This document shows positions 1-9,130 of a DNA stretch of 64,000 nucleotides, in pieces (the first letter of the stretch is position 1; each line of letters opens with the position of its first letter). The stretch is taken from positions 1,674,001 to 1,738,000 of the forward strand of contig NZ_CP091788.1 in NCBI RefSeq assembly GCF_022024055.1, read 5' to 3'. Both the position numbers and the translations under genes were made by a program. This DNA is from Prevotella sp. E2-28. Its GTDB lineage: Bacteria > Bacteroidota > Bacteroidia > Bacteroidales > Bacteroidaceae. The notes beneath the pieces are model-generated. The model saw only the letters and a list, made by a program, of their open reading frames with translations, did no database searches and had not been told where the DNA came from.

Positions 1-1824
1 CAACGTGCTTCCCATCCACATGGAGTTAAAGGGCACGTCAAAGTCAGCAATATGGATATCTCTATCTAGTAATTTCCCTTCGTAGAGTGGCTTCTTCTTT
101 CCGTGTACCTGAGCCTCAATATCACGCGAACGCAGGTTGTTGATGAAAAGGCGTTCCAGTAGGATACTGCGTCGCTTGATGCTCCTTGACAGGATGATGA
201 GTATAACGGCAATACAGCCGATAGTAATCATGATGGCAGGGCCAAAATTAGTCAAATAGCGAATCACGTAGAATACGAAGTTCACTGCTATCAGCATACG
301 GAACAAAATCGTGAAAATCAGTGGCAGACGATTACGGTTGCTCTCTTTCCAGAGTGCCTTAAACTCTTCGCTGTGATTTTTCTTCATCACCATAGCCCGT
401 AGGAATGGTGCGATGATGATGATCGTCGTGAAGCCCGTGATAGCATGTCCGTACCATCTGTCGTGAGTAAGGTGAACTACGAACGGATGGAAGAAAGTGA
501 GCATCAGAACTACTACTGCCGTTGAGAGGATAGAGTAAATCACGGTGTTGACACCCATCTGCATGAGCAGACGCTTCCATTTGCTCTTTTCTGTCGAGTT
601 AGGATGGCTCATTGACAGATGGTTCATGATCTTGATTATTCTCGAAGGCAAATGGGGTTCCAGTGCATTATAAGCCGGTGTGGCAAGCCGTATCATGTAA
701 GGTGTGAGGAATGTCGTTATGACGGATACGGCCACCACCACCGGATATAAGAAATCACCAATCACTCCTAATGAGAGTCCCAGTGATGCGATAATAAACG
801 AGAACTCACCAATCTGTGCCATTGAGAATCCACAGCGCATAGCTGACTTTAATGACTCACCGCCCAGCATGAATGAAATAGAACCAAAGGTTGCTTGACC
901 TATGATAATCGTCATCACTAGCACAAAGATGGGGAGTGCGTAGTCAACGAGTATCTGTGGATCTACCAGCATACCTACTGACACGAAGAAAATGGCTCCA
1001 AATAGATTCTTTACAGGTTCTACCAATTTTTCTATTCGCTCAGCTTCTATTGTTTCAGCTAGGATGCTACCCATGATAAAGGCTCCGAAGGCTGAAGAAA
1101 AACCTACCTTAGTAGAGAATACCGCCATAGCGCAGCATAGTCCTAACGATACGATAAGCAGTACCTCACTGTTGATAAGCTTACGTACACGTTTGAGGAA
1201 TAATGGAATAGCAAATATACCTACCACCAGCCATAGCACCAAGAAGAAGCCGATTTTTATGACAGAGCCTAGCATCTGTCCGCCATCTGGGTTGCTGCCG
1301 CTGGCAATGGCACTTAGCATCACCATCATCACAATAGCCAGAATATCCTCCAGTATCAGCACGCTCATCACCAGTCCTGCAAACTGCTGTTGGCGTAGGC
1401 CTAAATCATCAAAAGCCTTATATATAATAGTGGTGGAGCTCATGGCCAGCATACCGCCTAGGAAAATGCAGTCCATGCGTGACCAGCCGAAGGAATGCCC
1501 CACAATGATACCTAGTAGTACCATTGTGAAGATAATGCTAATGACGGATATGATAGGCGAGGCTCCCATCTTAAGAATCTTCTTGAATGAGAAGTCCAAG
1601 CCTAATGAAAACAGCAAGAACATGACACCGATATCTGCCCAAAGATGAATGTTAGACATGTCAACAACGGAAGTTGTATATGGCATGTGTGGAGATACAA
1701 GAAAGCCGGCAACGATATATCCGAGAACCAGCGGTTGTTTTAGTTTCTTGAATAATAACGTTACAATGCCTGCTACGATAAGTATCAGGGCCAGGTCTTG
1801 TATTAGGGCAGGTAGTTCAGCCAT
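1..1824 (-). CDS. Cation:proton antiporter, CPA2/Kef family (3' end beyond window)
   Basis: Reading leftwards from the ATG at 1824, the frame stays open for 608 codons to the window edge, so the N-terminus is complete and the C-terminus is missing. The protein starts MAELPALIQDLALILIVAGI and has about a dozen hydrophobic segments typical of CPA2 Na+/H+ or K+/H+ exchangers in the inner membrane. Family-like stretches are SSAFGAFIMGSILAET and the helix MAQIGEFSFIIASLGLSLG. After the membrane part comes a second hydrophobic block, and at the edge a cytoplasmic stretch ending FNSMWMGSTL that resembles the beginning of a TrkA-C/RCK-C regulatory domain. It begins 3 bp after the pepT stop, so it is probably the last visible gene of a proS-pepT-antiporter operon. 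Whether it carries K+ or Na+ cannot be decided from sequence. Confidence 0.85.
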   Translation of the reverse strand, partial: MAELPALIQDLALILIVAGIVTLLFKKLKQPLVLGYIVAGFLVSPHMPYTTSVVDMSNIHLWADIGVMFLLFSLGLDFSFKKILKMGASPIISVISIIFTMVLLGIIVGHSFGWSRMDCIFLGGMLAMSSTTIIYKAFDDLGLRQQQFAGLVMSVLILEDILAIVMMVMLSAIASGSNPDGGQMLGSVIKIGFFLVLWLVVGIFAIPLFLKRVRKLINSEVLLIVSLGLCCAMAVFSTKVGFSSAFGAFIMGSILAETIEAERIEKLVEPVKNLFGAIFFVSVGMLVDPQILVDYALPIFVLVMTIIIGQATFGSISFMLGGESLKSAMRCGFSMAQIGEFSFIIASLGLSLGVIGDFLYPVVVAVSVITTFLTPYMIRLATPAYNALEPHLPSRIIKIMNHLSMSHPNSTEKSKWKRLLMQMGVNTVIYSILSTAVVVLMLTFFHPFVVHLTHDRWYGHAITGFTTIIIIAPFLRAMVMKKNHSEEFKALWKESNRNRLPLIFTILFRMLIAVNFVFYVIRYLTNFGPAIMITIGCIAVILIILSRSIKRRSILLERLFINNLRSRDIEAQVHGKKKPLYEGKLLDRDIHIADFDVPFNSMWMGSTL

Positions 1825-1827
1825 TTA

Positions 1828-3051
1828 TTAGTGGTTGTATTCGGATGTTAGTTCGCAAATCTTCACGATAACCTGCATAGCCTTTTCCATTGACTGTATG
1901 GGTACAAACTCATAGGGGCCATGGAAGTTGAGGCCGCCGGCAAAGATGTTGGGGCAGGGGAGACCCTTGAATGATAGTTGGGCGCCATCAGTACCACCAC
2001 GAATGGGCTTTACTTTCGGAGCAATACCCACTTCCTGCATAGCCTTTAACACCAAATCAATGACGTGCATCTGTGGGTCTATCTTCTCTTTCATGTTATA
2101 GTATTGGTCAGTGACCTCTACACTCACAGTTCCTTCGCCATATTTTTCATTCATCTGTCTTACGACGTCATATATGAAACGCTTTCGGGCCTCAAATTTC
2201 TCGCGTGAGTGATCACGGATGATATACGACATCTTGGCCTGCTCAGTTTGAGTTTGCATTCCCGTTAGATGGTAGAATCCTTGATAACCCTCTGTTGTCT
2301 CTGGGCGTTCATCGCTAGGCATCAAACTTGCGAATTCAGCAGCTAGCAATGATGCATTCAGCATCTTATCCTTAGCATAGCCAGGATGTACACTCATGCC
2401 TTTAATGGTAATCTTAGCAGAAGCAGCATTGAAGTTCTCAAACTCCAATTCACCGATATCGCCACCGTCCATCGTGTAAGCCCATTCACAACCGAACTTT
2501 TCTACGTCGAAATAGTGAGCTCCCATGCCAATCTCTTCATCAGGATTGAAGGCTACGCGAATTATTCCGTGCTTTATTTCCTTGTGCTCTTTCAGATAAA
2601 CCATTGCCTGCACAATCTCTGCAATGCCGGCTTTATCATCAGCGCCAAGTAATGTGTGACCATCAGTAACGATAAGGTCTTCTCCTACATGTTGCAATAG
2701 TTCTGGAAACTTATTGGGCGAAAGAATAATGCCTTCTGATAACTCAATATCGCTTCCACTATAGTTGTTTACAATGCGAGGCTTGATGTCAGCGCCAGAG
2801 CAGTCAGGGCTGGTGTCGTAGTGGGAAATAAAACCTATCACTGGCACTTTCTCATTCGTATTTGAAGGTAGTGTAGCGTAGATATAGCCTTTATCGTCCA
2901 GTGTGACATCCTCCAGTCCTTCGTGTTTCAGCTCTTCATAAAGAAAGCGTGCAAACACCAGCTGCTTACTGGTGCTTGGCACGCTCGTGCTTTCCTCCGC
3001 AGATTGTGTATCAAACTGCGTGTATTTCAGAAATCTATTGGTGATATCCAT
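1828..3051 (-). CDS. pepT: Peptidase T (tripeptide aminopeptidase)
   Basis: 407-residue cytoplasmic M20 metallopeptidase that removes the N-terminal residue of tripeptides. The two-zinc ligand set of PepT is visible: His77 and Asp79 in SHYDTSPD, Asp138 in LLGADDKAG, the catalytic Glu pair 172/173 in [10 protein letters not shown], Asp195 in TMDGGDIG, and a C-terminal His in [11 protein letters not shown]. The length matches the family (about 405-410). The ATG at 3051 lies 2 bp after the proS stop, and the stop lies 3 bp before the antiporter start, so the three genes are very likely one transcript. Confidence 0.95.
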   Translation of the reverse strand: MDITNRFLKYTQFDTQSAEESTSVPSTSKQLVFARFLYEELKHEGLEDVTLDDKGYIYATLPSNTNEKVPVIGFISHYDTSPDCSGADIKPRIVNNYSGSDIELSEGIILSPNKFPELLQHVGEDLIVTDGHTLLGADDKAGIAEIVQAMVYLKEHKEIKHGIIRVAFNPDEEIGMGAHYFDVEKFGCEWAYTMDGGDIGELEFENFNAASAKITIKGMSVHPGYAKDKMLNASLLAAEFASLMPSDERPETTEGYQGFYHLTGMQTQTEQAKMSYIIRDHSREKFEARKRFIYDVVRQMNEKYGEGTVSVEVTDQYYNMKEKIDPQMHVIDLVLKAMQEVGIAPKVKPIRGGTDGAQLSFKGLPCPNIFAGGLNFHGPYEFVPIQSMEKAMQVIVKICELTSEYNH

Positions 3052-3053
3052 AA

Positions 3054-4535
3054 TTAATAGCTTCTGGCAATGATGACGCGAGCCTTCGAGGGCTTACCGC
3101 TCACCATATCGACACCAGGCGTCTGTTCTACGCCGAAAGGCACGCAGCGGATAGTAGCCTGAGTCTCTTCCTTGATCTTAGCCTCGGTCTCGGCAGTACC
3201 GTCCCAGTGGCAGAGGAAGAAGCCGCCGTCCTTGATGCGCTCCTTGAACTCCTCGTAGTTGTCGCACTCGTAGATATGAGCATCGCGATAGTTCTTGGCC
3301 TTCTCGAAGATGTTCTTCTGAATATCCTCGAGCAACTGCTCTACATACTGAGCGATACCCTCGATAGAACGAGTCTCCTTCTCCAGTGTGTCGCGGCGCA
3401 TCACCTCGATGGTGCCGTTCTCCAGATCGCGTGCACCCAGTACCAGACGTACGGGAACACCCTTCAGTTCGTAGTCAGCGAACTTAAAGCCAGGACGCTT
3501 GTTGTCAGCATCGTCGAACTTCACGCTAATACCCTTCTTGCGCAACTCCTCGATGATAGGCATCACCTCCTTGTTCACCAGCTCCATCTGCTCGGGCTTG
3601 GTAGCGATAGGAATGATGACAACCTGGATAGGAGCCAGACGTGGAGGCAATACTAGACCGTTATCGTCAGAGTGAGTCATGATGAGGGCACCAATCAAGC
3701 GTGTAGAAACACCCCATGAAGTAGCCCATACATACTCAGGCTTGTTTTCCTTATTTAAATAGGTAACGTCGAAAGCCTTGGCGAAGTTCTGCCCCAGGAA
3801 GTGAGAGGTACCGCTCTGCAGCGCCTTACCATCCTGCATCATAGCCTCGATAGTATAGGTATCCAGTGCACCAGCGAAACGCTCGGTCTCACTCTTCACA
3901 CCCTGTACTACGGGCACAGCCATCCACTCCTCAGCGAACTTAGCATAGACCTTCAGCATCTTCTGTGCTTCCTCTTCAGCCTCTTCGCGGGTAGCATGAG
4001 CCGTATGGCCTTCCTGCCACAGGAACTCAGAAGTACGGAGGAAAGGACGTGTACGCATCTCCCAGCGCATCACGTTACACCACTGGTTGCACATCAAGGG
4101 CAGATCGCGCCAAGACTGAATCCAGTTCTTATAGGTATTCCAGATGATAGTCTCTGATGTAGGACGGATAATGAGCTCTTCTTCCAGTTTTGCTGAGGGA
4201 TCTACCTCAACGCCGGTCTTGTCTTCCTTTGCGCGCAGACGATAGTGAGTCACAACGGCACACTCCTTTGCGAAACCTTCTACGTGTTCAGCCTCTTTCG
4301 ATAAGAATGATTTTGGGATCAGCAGGGGGAAATAAGCGTTCTGAGCACCAGTCTCCTTGAACATACGATCCAGCTCGTGCTGCATCTTTTCCCAAATAGC
4401 ATAGCCGTAGGGTTTAATTACCATACATCCGCGTACAGCCGACTGTTCTGCGAGGTCAGCCTTAACTACGAGGTCGTTAAACCACTGGCTGTAATTATCA
4501 GCTCTTTTTGTTAAATCTTTTAATTCTTTTGCCAT
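3054..4535 (-). CDS. proS: Prolyl-tRNA synthetase, archaeal/eukaryote-like short type
   Basis: 493-residue class II aminoacyl-tRNA synthetase that charges tRNA-Pro. It is the short form, with no bacterial editing insertion between motifs 2 and 3. RPTSE sits at about residues 124-128, motif 2 is [15 protein letters not shown] (about 157-171), and motif 3 is [21 protein letters not shown]-terminal anticodon-binding domain ([11 protein letters not shown] onward) is followed by the extra C-terminal zinc-binding-like domain of this type and the usual terminal Tyr. This form is normal in Bacteroidota. It is the first gene of the leftward operon, and its promoter element lies 31 bp upstream. Confidence 0.96.
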   Translation of the reverse strand: MAKELKDLTKRADNYSQWFNDLVVKADLAEQSAVRGCMVIKPYGYAIWEKMQHELDRMFKETGAQNAYFPLLIPKSFLSKEAEHVEGFAKECAVVTHYRLRAKEDKTGVEVDPSAKLEEELIIRPTSETIIWNTYKNWIQSWRDLPLMCNQWCNVMRWEMRTRPFLRTSEFLWQEGHTAHATREEAEEEAQKMLKVYAKFAEEWMAVPVVQGVKSETERFAGALDTYTIEAMMQDGKALQSGTSHFLGQNFAKAFDVTYLNKENKPEYVWATSWGVSTRLIGALIMTHSDDNGLVLPPRLAPIQVVIIPIATKPEQMELVNKEVMPIIEELRKKGISVKFDDADNKRPGFKFADYELKGVPVRLVLGARDLENGTIEVMRRDTLEKETRSIEGIAQYVEQLLEDIQKNIFEKAKNYRDAHIYECDNYEEFKERIKDGGFFLCHWDGTAETEAKIKEETQATIRCVPFGVEQTPGVDMVSGKPSKARVIIARSY

Positions 4536-4565
4536 GATTTATGCAATTATTTTAAAAATTTTCTG

Positions 4566-4573
4566 CAAAGGTA
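4566..4573 (-). promoter_or_regulatory. -7 promoter element of proS operon
   Basis: CAAAGGTA on the top strand is TACCTTTG on the minus strand, a match to the Bacteroidota -7 consensus TAnnTTTG. It is 31 bp upstream of the proS ATG. No clear TTG was found at the right spacing. Confidence 0.6.
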
Positions 4574-4595
4574 CAAAATAATTGAGAATTGTGAA

Positions 4596-4624
4596 TTGTG
4601 AATTCAGTTTTTTTTCTATCTTTG
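4596..4624 (+). promoter_or_regulatory. Promoter of ompA-like/mtgA operon
   Basis: TTG at 4596-4598 and TATCTTTG at 4617-4624 are separated by 18 bp. The expected start is near 4630, giving a leader of about 50 nt before the ATG at 4680. The element diverges from the proS promoter, and a short GTGAATT-type direct repeat lies at the -33 region. Confidence 0.65.
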
Positions 4625-4679
4625 CAGTCGAAAACAGATTAGTTTAACATTTTTAATTAATAAAAAAAGTATTACTATT

Positions 4680-5354
4680 ATGAAATCAATGAAGACAATC
4701 GTCCTGGCTCTCTGTGCAGGAATTGTAATGGCAGGTTGTAACAATCTGGCCAAGGGTACAGCAATTGGTGCTGCTGGTGGTGCAGTACTTGGTGCTATTG
4801 TAGGTAAGGTTGCTGGTAACACAGCTGTTGGTGCCGCTATTGGTACTGCTGTTGGTGCTGGTACTGGTGCTCTGATTGGTAAGCACATGGATAAGGTTAA
4901 GGCTGAGGCTGAGGCTGTGAAGAACGCTCAGGTTGAGACTGTAACTGATGCTAATGGTCTGCAGGCTGTGAAGCTGACCTTCGATTCTGGTATCCTGTTT
5001 GCTACTAATAAGGCTACTCTGAATGCTAATTCAAAGGCTGCTCTGGATCAGTGCGCTACTCTGCTGAAGAACAATGCAGACTGTGATATCGCCATCTATG
5101 GTCATACCGACAATACCGGTTCTGACGCTATCAACAATCCTCTGTCAGTTAACCGTGCTAAGGCTGTAAACAGCTATCTGCTGGGTAAGGGTGTTAGCTC
5201 AAGCCAGATTCGCACCGTTGATGGTCAGGGTTCTACCAACCCCGTTGCTGATAACAGCACCGCTGCTGGTCGTCAGCAGAACCGTCGCGTTGAGATTTAC
5301 ATGTACGCTTCTCAGGCTATGATCCAGGCTGCTGAGGCTGGTACATTGAAGTAA
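4680..5354 (+). CDS. OmpA-family lipoprotein with glycine-zipper segment
   Basis: 224 residues. The signal peptide ends in the lipobox VMAGC, so Cys20 is the likely lipid-modified N-terminus. Residues about 28-68 are a Gly/Ala-rich zipper-like segment (GAAGGAVLGAIVGKVAG and following) that may insert into a membrane. Residues about 95-215 form an OmpA C-terminal peptidoglycan-binding domain with GHTDNTGSDAINNPLSVNRA and NRRVEIYM. The likely role is anchoring the outer membrane to peptidoglycan (Pal/YiaD-like). Codon use is strongly biased toward a few codons, suggesting high expression. mtgA follows after 5 bp. Confidence 0.9.
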   Translation: MKSMKTIVLALCAGIVMAGCNNLAKGTAIGAAGGAVLGAIVGKVAGNTAVGAAIGTAVGAGTGALIGKHMDKVKAEAEAVKNAQVETVTDANGLQAVKLTFDSGILFATNKATLNANSKAALDQCATLLKNNADCDIAIYGHTDNTGSDAINNPLSVNRAKAVNSYLLGKGVSSSQIRTVDGQGSTNPVADNSTAAGRQQNRRVEIYMYASQAMIQAAEAGTLK

Positions 5355-5359
5355 TCTGA

Positions 5360-6043
5360 ATGAAAAAACTGCTTAATAAAGCACGCAAGATAGCCCAATG
5401 GGGCTTAGCAATATTCTTCGGCACTACCATTCTTTCTGTGGTAGTGCTGAAGTTTTTACCAGTATATTACACCCCCATGATGTTTATTCGCCTCTTCCAA
5501 TTGGACGAGATGAAACTGAGTCATGAGTGGGTATCGCTTGACGAGATATCGCCATCAATGCCTCTTGCTGTGATGGCTAGTGAGGATGCCAAGTTCCCTG
5601 ATCACTGGGGATTTGACTTTGAGGCTATCCAGTATGCCGCCAAGCGTAATCGTGAGCATCCTGAAAAGAATAAACTTGGGGCTTCAACCATCTCGCAGCA
5701 GACGGCAAAGAATGTCTTTCTATGGCCAGGCCGTTCGTGGGTGCGCAAAGGTTTGGAAGCCTATTTTACTGTTCTGATAGAAGTTTTTTGGTCTAAGGAA
5801 CGCATCATGGAGGTTTATCTTAATTCTATTGAGATGGGCCCAGGTATTTATGGCGTTCAGGCTGTGGCACAGGAACATTTTGGATGCGATGCCAAAGACC
5901 TTACTCCTAATCAATGTGCCCTTATTGCTGCTACATTGCCCAATCCTCGTCGTTTTAGTAGTAAGGCTCCCAGCCGTTATATGAAGAAGCGCCAAAGGCA
6001 GATTCGTGCCAATATGCGCTACGTAAAACCATTGGGAAAATAA
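5360..6043 (+). CDS. mtgA: Monofunctional biosynthetic peptidoglycan transglycosylase
   Basis: 227 residues; a glycosyltransferase family 51 enzyme that polymerises lipid II into glycan strands at the periplasmic face. One N-terminal membrane anchor covers about residues 13-32. The GT51 motifs are clear: ASEDAKFPDHWGFD with catalytic Glu75, GASTISQQTAKN (about 107-118), and KERIMEVYLNSIEMG (about 146-160). The length is normal for MtgA, and there is no transpeptidase domain. The gene sits 5 bp after the OmpA-like gene, so both cell-wall genes are probably co-transcribed. A 22-bp repeat array starts at its stop codon. Confidence 0.94.
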   Translation: MKKLLNKARKIAQWGLAIFFGTTILSVVVLKFLPVYYTPMMFIRLFQLDEMKLSHEWVSLDEISPSMPLAVMASEDAKFPDHWGFDFEAIQYAAKRNREHPEKNKLGASTISQQTAKNVFLWPGRSWVRKGLEAYFTVLIEVFWSKERIMEVYLNSIEMGPGIYGVQAVAQEHFGCDAKDLTPNQCALIAATLPNPRRFSSKAPSRYMKKRQRQIRANMRYVKPLGK

Positions 6044-6211
6044 CTCGGCCAGTTGTGAGGTATAACTTGGCTACTTGTGAGGCATAACTCGGCCATTTGT
6101 GGTTGCTAAGTATGCCATTTATGGTTGCTAAGTATGCCACTTATGAGTGCTAAATAGGCTATTTGAAAAGCTAAATGGCCTACTTACGGAGCCAGATAGC
6201 CCATTTTTTTC
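6039..6211. repeat. Degenerate tandem repeat array, about 22-bp units x 8
   Basis: Eight diverged units can be aligned: 6039-6060, 6061-6082, 6083-6104, 6105-6126, 6127-6148 (22 bp each), then 6149-6169, 6170-6190 and 6191-6211 (21 bp each). Units 4 and 5 start GCTAAGTATGCCA. Several contain short dyads, for example TAAGTATGCCACTTA and AAATAGGCTATTT. The array occupies most of the 266 bp between mtgA and the phosphohexomutase gene; the rest is the promoter of the latter. Confidence 0.7.
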
Positions 6212-6242
6212 AACTGTACAAGTCGAAAACTTTGATTTATTG

Positions 6243-6273
6243 TTGGTAGTTTGGGAAAAGTTTATTAACTTTG
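6243..6273 (+). promoter_or_regulatory. Promoter of phosphohexomutase gene
   Basis: TTG at 6243-6245, a 20-bp spacer, and TAACTTTG at 6266-6273. The start codon is 36 bp downstream. Confidence 0.6.
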
Positions 6274-6309
6274 CCCCTCAGATGAATTATTAACTTAAAC
6301 AGACATAAA

Positions 6310-8055
6310 ATGGAAAACAACGCTCAACTCATTGCTCAGTGCGAGGCACAGGCAAAGGTATGGCTCTCTCCTGCATTTGATGAGGAGACCCGTAAGGAAG
6401 TTCAGGCTATGCTTGATTCAGAGGATAAAAGCGCTCTTATCGACGCGTTCTATCAGAATCTGGAGTTTGGTACAGGTGGTCTGCGTGGCATCATGGGTGC
6501 TGGCACCAACCGCATGAACAAATATATTGTAGGTATGGCTACACAGGGTTTTGCCAACTATATTAATAAAGCATTTCCCAATATGCAGCCTGCAGTTGTT
6601 GTAGGTCACGACTGTCGTAACAACGGACGTATGTTTGCTGAGACCGTAGCTGATATCTTCTCTGCTAACGGCATTAAGGTATATCTCTTTGAGAGTCTGC
6701 GTCCTACACCAGAGATTTCATTCGCTATCCGTCAGCTCAAGTGTCAGGCAGGTGTGAATGTTACTGCATCTCACAACCCTCGCGAGTATAATGGCTATAA
6801 AGCATACTGGGACGATGGTGCTCAGGTGCTGGCTCCTCACGATAAGGGTATTATCGACGAGGTGAACAAGGTGAAGATTGAGGACGTGAAGTTCCAAGGC
6901 AATAAGGACCTGATTATTCCTATCGGTGGTGAGATGGACTGGGACTATATCCAGGCCGTTAAGGAGGCTATGGTAGATCAGGACGTTATCCTGCGCCAGA
7001 AAGACCTCAATATCGTTTATTCTCCTATGCATGGTACTGGTCGCGTGATTATCCCTATGGCTCTGCGTTCATGGGGCTTCCAGAATATCCACGTAGTGCC
7101 CGAACAGATGGTTATTGATGGAAACTTCCCAACTGTTGTTTCTCCTAACCCTGAGAATGCTGAGGCTATGACCCTGGGTATGAAATTGGGTACTAAGCTG
7201 AATGCTGACCTCGTTATTGCTTCTGACCCCGATGCTGACCGTTTGGCTATCGTTTGCCGCAATGCTAAGGGCGAGTGGGAGATTCTGAATGGTAACCAGA
7301 CCTGCATGATGTTCTGCTGGTATATCATTGCCAACAAGAAGAAGCTCGGACAACTCAAGGGTAATGAATTCCTGGTAAAGACTATCGTAACAACAGAAGT
7401 TATTGCCGAGATTGCCAAGAAGAATGGCGTTGAGCTGATGGACTGCTATACTGGCTTCAAGTGGATTGCCAATGAAATCCGTGTGAACGAAGGTAAGAAG
7501 AAGTATATTGGCGGTGGTGAGGAGTCATTCGGATTCTTGCCATTTGATAAGGTTCGTGATAAGGATTCTCCTGCTTCTATCTGCTTGATCTGTGAGATTG
7601 CAGCTTGGGCACGCGATAACGGTATGACCCTTTACGACCTGCTGATGAATATCTATAAGGAGTACGGCTTCTCTAAGGAGGTGACTATCAACGTAGTTCG
7701 TCCTGGTAAGACTGGTGCTGACGAGATTAAGCAGATGATGACTAACTTCCGTGAGAACCCACCAAAGGAACTGGGTGGTGCAAAGGTTTGTCTGTGGAAA
7801 GATTATAAGACTCTGGAGGCTAAGAAAGCTGACGGTTCTGTTGAGAAACTTGACATGCCTGATACGAGCAATGTTCTGCAGTGGTTCTGCGAGGATGGTA
7901 CCAAGGTTTCTGTACGTCCTTCAGGTACTGAGCCAAAGATAAAGTTCTACACTGAGGTTAAGGATGCAACATTCTCTGGCGCAGCTGATTATGAGGCTTG
8001 CTCAAAGAAGGCTGAGGCTAAGATTGAAGCACTTAAAAAGGACTTGAATCTGTAA
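6310..8055 (+). CDS. Phospho-sugar mutase (phosphoglucomutase/phosphomannomutase)
   Basis: 581 residues, the usual size for the long alpha-D-phosphohexomutases of Bacteroidota. It interconverts hexose 1- and 6-phosphates in the cytoplasm. Motifs in order: the phosphoserine loop TASHNPREYNGYK with catalytic Ser154; the Mg-binding loop DPDADR (Asp306, Asp308, Asp310); the sugar loop GGGEESFGF; and the phosphate-binding loop VRPSGTEPKIKFY near the C-terminus. Substrate preference (glucose or mannose phosphate) cannot be settled here. It appears monocistronic: its own promoter and a strong terminator flank it. Confidence 0.92.
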   Translation: MENNAQLIAQCEAQAKVWLSPAFDEETRKEVQAMLDSEDKSALIDAFYQNLEFGTGGLRGIMGAGTNRMNKYIVGMATQGFANYINKAFPNMQPAVVVGHDCRNNGRMFAETVADIFSANGIKVYLFESLRPTPEISFAIRQLKCQAGVNVTASHNPREYNGYKAYWDDGAQVLAPHDKGIIDEVNKVKIEDVKFQGNKDLIIPIGGEMDWDYIQAVKEAMVDQDVILRQKDLNIVYSPMHGTGRVIIPMALRSWGFQNIHVVPEQMVIDGNFPTVVSPNPENAEAMTLGMKLGTKLNADLVIASDPDADRLAIVCRNAKGEWEILNGNQTCMMFCWYIIANKKKLGQLKGNEFLVKTIVTTEVIAEIAKKNGVELMDCYTGFKWIANEIRVNEGKKKYIGGGEESFGFLPFDKVRDKDSPASICLICEIAAWARDNGMTLYDLLMNIYKEYGFSKEVTINVVRPGKTGADEIKQMMTNFRENPPKELGGAKVCLWKDYKTLEAKKADGSVEKLDMPDTSNVLQWFCEDGTKVSVRPSGTEPKIKFYTEVKDATFSGAADYEACSKKAEAKIEALKKDLNL

Positions 8056-8082
8056 AGAAAAATCATAATCATCATAGAAAAG

Positions 8083-8118
8083 GGGCTCTCGAAATTATGC
8101 GAGAGCCCTTTCTTTTTG
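8083..8118 (+). terminator. Rho-independent terminator after phosphohexomutase
   Basis: GGGCTCTCG (8083-8091) pairs perfectly with CGAGAGCCC (8100-8108) around an 8-nt loop, followed by TTTCTTTTTG. Confidence 0.9.
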
Positions 8119-8173
8119 TTTTATTATGTTATCCGTTATGTGTTAATGATTCTTCATTTTTTTACGTTTTTAT

Positions 8174-8204
8174 TTGTAGGAATGCCAAAGATTATATATC
8201 TTTG
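8174..8204 (+). promoter_or_regulatory. Promoter of the kinase/FHA/PP2C operon
   Basis: TTG at 8174-8176, a 20-bp spacer, and TATCTTTG at 8197-8204. The ATG at 8228 follows 23 bp later. No other convincing promoter was seen between here and metA, so the five genes to 17088 are probably one transcript. Confidence 0.65.
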
Positions 8205-8227
8205 CAAACAAATTAAAGAAAATACTA

Positions 8228-9130
8228 ATGGCAGACGAAAAAAACTTAATTTCTGAGCAACAACTACAGCGCGAGCGTACTTTATCGCGAGAAAACGAAA
8301 TACAACAGACACAACAGGCAAATGGCGTGCGTTGTCCTAAATGTGGGACTATAAATGAGCCTGATGCAACCTATTGTGCTTTGTGTGGTACGTTCCTTCG
8401 TACTGGTGTATGCCCGAACTGTGGTAGTGAGATAGATCCTGATGCAGATTTCTGTGAAGCTTGTCATCATTACATCAAAACGGATGTGTGCTCGTTCTGC
8501 GGTGCCAGTTTTGATGAACAGGATGTTTATTGTCCTGAGTGTGGACAGCCTCGCGGAGGTATAGTATGCCCTGCATGTCATACACTTAACGATTTCTCTT
8601 TCTGTAAGCAATGTGGTCGTCCTCTGACGGAACAGGCTCGTGAGATGTTGCAGAGAGTTCGTCAGATGCCAGAGTATAAGGAGCTGATTGCTATTGCTCA
8701 GGAGTATAATGAGTTGCAAATGCAATTGCCTTATGAGACTGAGCAGGATAAGGAACGAGATGAGGAACTGCAAGACTTACGCAAACGAGTTCTTCAACTT
8801 TTGGCTAAAGATAAAGGCCTGCAATTAGACGTTGTACCAACCCCAAAGAGGCAGCGCGTTACTAAGGAAGAATTGGCTGAGAACAAAAATCGCAAATTAG
8901 ACCAGTTGGCTGACCTTCTGAATAGATTGGCAATTCCTGAAGACCCTTCACCAGCAACTGTGAGAAATTATGCAATGGCTCAGCGACCTGCAGGTGTACG
9001 TCTGGCTTGGAAATGTAATTATAAGAATGCCTTACACTCCAGTCCTTGTGGCTGTGCCAAACCACAGATGGGTGGTAAATGGGTGATTCTGGGCCATAAT
9101 TCAAAGCAGGATATAAAGGACGATAAATAA
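8228..9130 (+). CDS. Multi-zinc-ribbon protein, first gene of phosphosignalling operon
   Basis: 300 residues. The N-terminal half has a string of CxxC pairs that make about four zinc ribbons: CPKCG/CALCG, CPNCG/CEAC, CSFCG/CPECG, CPAC/CKQCG. A charged helical middle (about 140-230, REMLQRVRQMPEYKEL onward) is probably coiled coil. The C-terminal part has another Cys group (SSPCGCAKP) and ends in a Lys/Asp-rich tail. There is no enzyme motif; it is likely a cytoplasmic adaptor. The stop overlaps the kinase ATG by one base (TAATG), so translation is probably coupled. Zinc ribbons recur at the N-termini of the AAA protein and the FHA protein in the same operon, which suggests a shared way of assembly. 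The function is unknown. Confidence 0.8.
   Translation: MADEKNLISEQQLQRERTLSRENEIQQTQQANGVRCPKCGTINEPDATYCALCGTFLRTGVCPNCGSEIDPDADFCEACHHYIKTDVCSFCGASFDEQDVYCPECGQPRGGIVCPACHTLNDFSFCKQCGRPLTEQAREMLQRVRQMPEYKELIAIAQEYNELQMQLPYETEQDKERDEELQDLRKRVLQLLAKDKGLQLDVVPTPKRQRVTKEELAENKNRKLDQLADLLNRLAIPEDPSPATVRNYAMAQRPAGVRLAWKCNYKNALHSSPCGCAKPQMGGKWVILGHNSKQDIKDDK

Noticed and set aside
992..1648. Plus-strand open frame of 218 codons
   Set aside because: It is the antisense of the antiporter gene, which reads leftward from 1824 to the window edge with clear family features.
6039..6211. CRISPR array
   Set aside because: Units are contiguous and diverged with no unique spacers, and there are no cas genes.
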